From contig DEQA01000176.1 in NCBI GenBank assembly GCA_002359075.1, positions 1 to 5,618 of the forward strand: a DNA stretch of 5,618 nucleotides, written 5' to 3'. This document shows positions 5,197 to 5,618 of the stretch, in pieces. The translations under genes were made by a program, and so were the position numbers. Each line of letters opens with the position of its first letter. Within the stretch, counting starts at the first letter, position 1. Source of the DNA: Planococcaceae bacterium UBA3378 (lineage in GTDB: Bacteria > Bacillota > Bacilli > Bacillales_A > Planococcaceae). Below the pieces are notes generated by a model that saw only the letters and a list, made by a program, of their open reading frames with translations, ran no database searches and was not told where the DNA came from.

Positions 5197-5516
5197 TAAT
5201 AGACAACGTTCTGTAGATAATGGACAAAACCCGCGGGATAATAGACAGTTTTATGCAGTTAATAGACAACCCGCGGGAATATAGCCAACTTTGTGCAGTT
5301 AATAGACAATCTACGGAAGATAACAGACAGTTTTAGCCGGTTAATAGACAATTCATAACAGATAATAGACAGTTTTGACTGATTAATAGACAACCCATCG
5401 TACTTAATAGACAATCCGAAGGACACAGCCAACTTTATGCAGTTAATAGACAATCCCCTGCGGATAATAGACAATTTTGACCGGTTAATAGACAATCTCC
5501 AGCACTTAATAGACAA
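5197..5516. repeat. Array of sixteen direct TAATAGACAA repeats on a 21-bp pitch
   Basis: Cores begin at 5197, 5218, 5239, 5260, 5279, 5300, 5321, 5342, 5363, 5384, 5405, 5423, 5444, 5465, 5486 and 5507. Thirteen of the fifteen steps are exactly 21 bp; the other two are 19 and 18 bp and lead into the two variant cores with AGCCAA (5279 and 5423). Eleven cores are exact TAATAGACAA or TAATAGACAG; the rest differ at a few bases. The 11-bp spacers vary, but follow two kinds: those beginning T/CTTT and containing GCAG or CCGG, and those beginning CC or TC. All copies point the same way. Because 21 is a multiple of three, minus-strand frames stay open and spell LSI-type heptads; I treat these as by-products. 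The array lies between convergent genes. Function is unknown. Confidence 0.93.
5230..5309 (+). repeat. Tandem 40-bp duplication inside the array
   Basis: Positions 5230-5269 and 5270-5309 align without gaps at 34 of 40 bases. Each begins with the palindrome CCCGCGGG, contains TGCAGTTAATAGACAA at its end, and spans two array cores. The 40-bp length instead of 42 explains the 19-bp step before the core at 5279. This shows block duplication as one way the array grew. Confidence 0.8.
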
Positions 5517-5543
5517 TCCAAACAGTTTAGTCATCCCCGATTC

Positions 5544-5569
5544 AAAAAAACTCGTTCAAAGAGGGGAAC
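5544..5569 (-). terminator. Weak possible terminator of the right-edge gene
   Basis: Read on the minus strand, GTTC (5566-5569) and GAAC (5554-5557) can pair around an 8-nt loop, followed by GAG and seven T (5550-5544). A competing CTC/GAG pairing also exists. The stem is short, so the call rests mainly on the T-run just after the stop codon. Confidence 0.3.
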
Positions 5570-5573
5570 CGGG

Positions 5574-5618
5574 CTATTTCTCGTCAAATTCCATCTCAAT
5601 GGTCCGCTCCAGTATTTC
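5574..5618 (-). CDS. 3' end of a gene entering from the right edge
   Basis: The last 14 codons before a TAG (5574-5576) read EILERTIEMEFDEK, a charged, helix-like C-terminus. A T-run follows shortly after the stop. Too little is present to identify a family. It is convergent with the cyclophilin gene, the repeat array lying between the two. The coding call is inferred from composition and context only. Confidence 0.5.
   Translation of the reverse strand, partial: EILERTIEMEFDEK

Noticed and set aside
4973..5269. Minus-strand 98-residue frame overlapping the cyclophilin gene and the array
   Set aside because: Its first part is the array in the shifted frame and the rest is antisense to the clearly coding cyclophilin domain.
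5197..5516. CRISPR array
   Set aside because: The repeat is only 10 bp and the spacers 11 bp, far shorter than any CRISPR repeat-spacer unit; spacers are related to each other and no cas gene is present.
5259..5534. Minus-strand reading frame of 91 residues made of LSI-containing heptads
   Set aside because: It is the translation of the 21-bp DNA repeat; the pitch is a multiple of three so the frame stays open by itself. It switches frame where the array has a 19-bp step, and it has no ribosome binding site or domain.

Overview
The window looks like chromosomal DNA of a Gram-positive Bacillales organism, probably Bacillaceae or Planococcaceae. The support is: strong AGGAGG-type ribosome binding sites about 7-8 nt before starts, TTG starts, a lipobox lipoprotein, U-tract hairpin terminators, and proteins (bacterial staygreen, DUF4279, lipoprotein cyclophilin) that are familiar from Bacilli. 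I cannot name the genus from sequence alone. There are no tRNA or rRNA genes, CRISPR arrays or insertion sequences that I can see.

Layout. (1) 1-668, minus: 5' part of a membrane-anchored sensor with an extracellular Cache/PAS-like domain, cut by the window edge, in AT-rich DNA. (2) 669-1096: AT-rich intergenic stretch with a promoter for the sensor, a possible rightward promoter, and a possible decayed small membrane-protein gene. (3) 1097-2083, plus: secreted protein of unknown function with SH3-like repeats, closed by a strong terminator. (4) 2397-2741, plus: small His/Arg/Gly-rich protein followed by a helical hairpin, behind a promoter loaded with GTATAC palindromes. A bidirectional terminator separates it from the next, convergent group. 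(5) 4338 to 2796, minus: staygreen-family protein, then a P-loop kinase-like ATPase closely coupled to a DUF4279 protein. (6) 4501-5169, plus: lipoprotein peptidyl-prolyl isomerase. (7) 5197-5516: sixteen direct TAATAGACAA-type repeats on a 21-bp pitch. (8) 5574-5618, minus: the last 14 codons of a gene entering from the right.

The genes do not form one obvious pathway. The clearest units are the kinase/DUF4279 pair (5 nt apart, the second gene's ribosome binding site lying inside the end of the first) and the small His-rich protein with its operator-bearing promoter. The two secreted or lipid-anchored proteins act outside the membrane and have their own signals.

The least ordinary element is the 21-bp repeat array between the convergent cyclophilin gene and the right-edge gene. 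It falsely opens minus-strand reading frames made of LSI-containing heptads, but it behaves as a DNA repeat: the core is conserved, spacing is two helical turns, and it shows internal duplication of 40-bp blocks.
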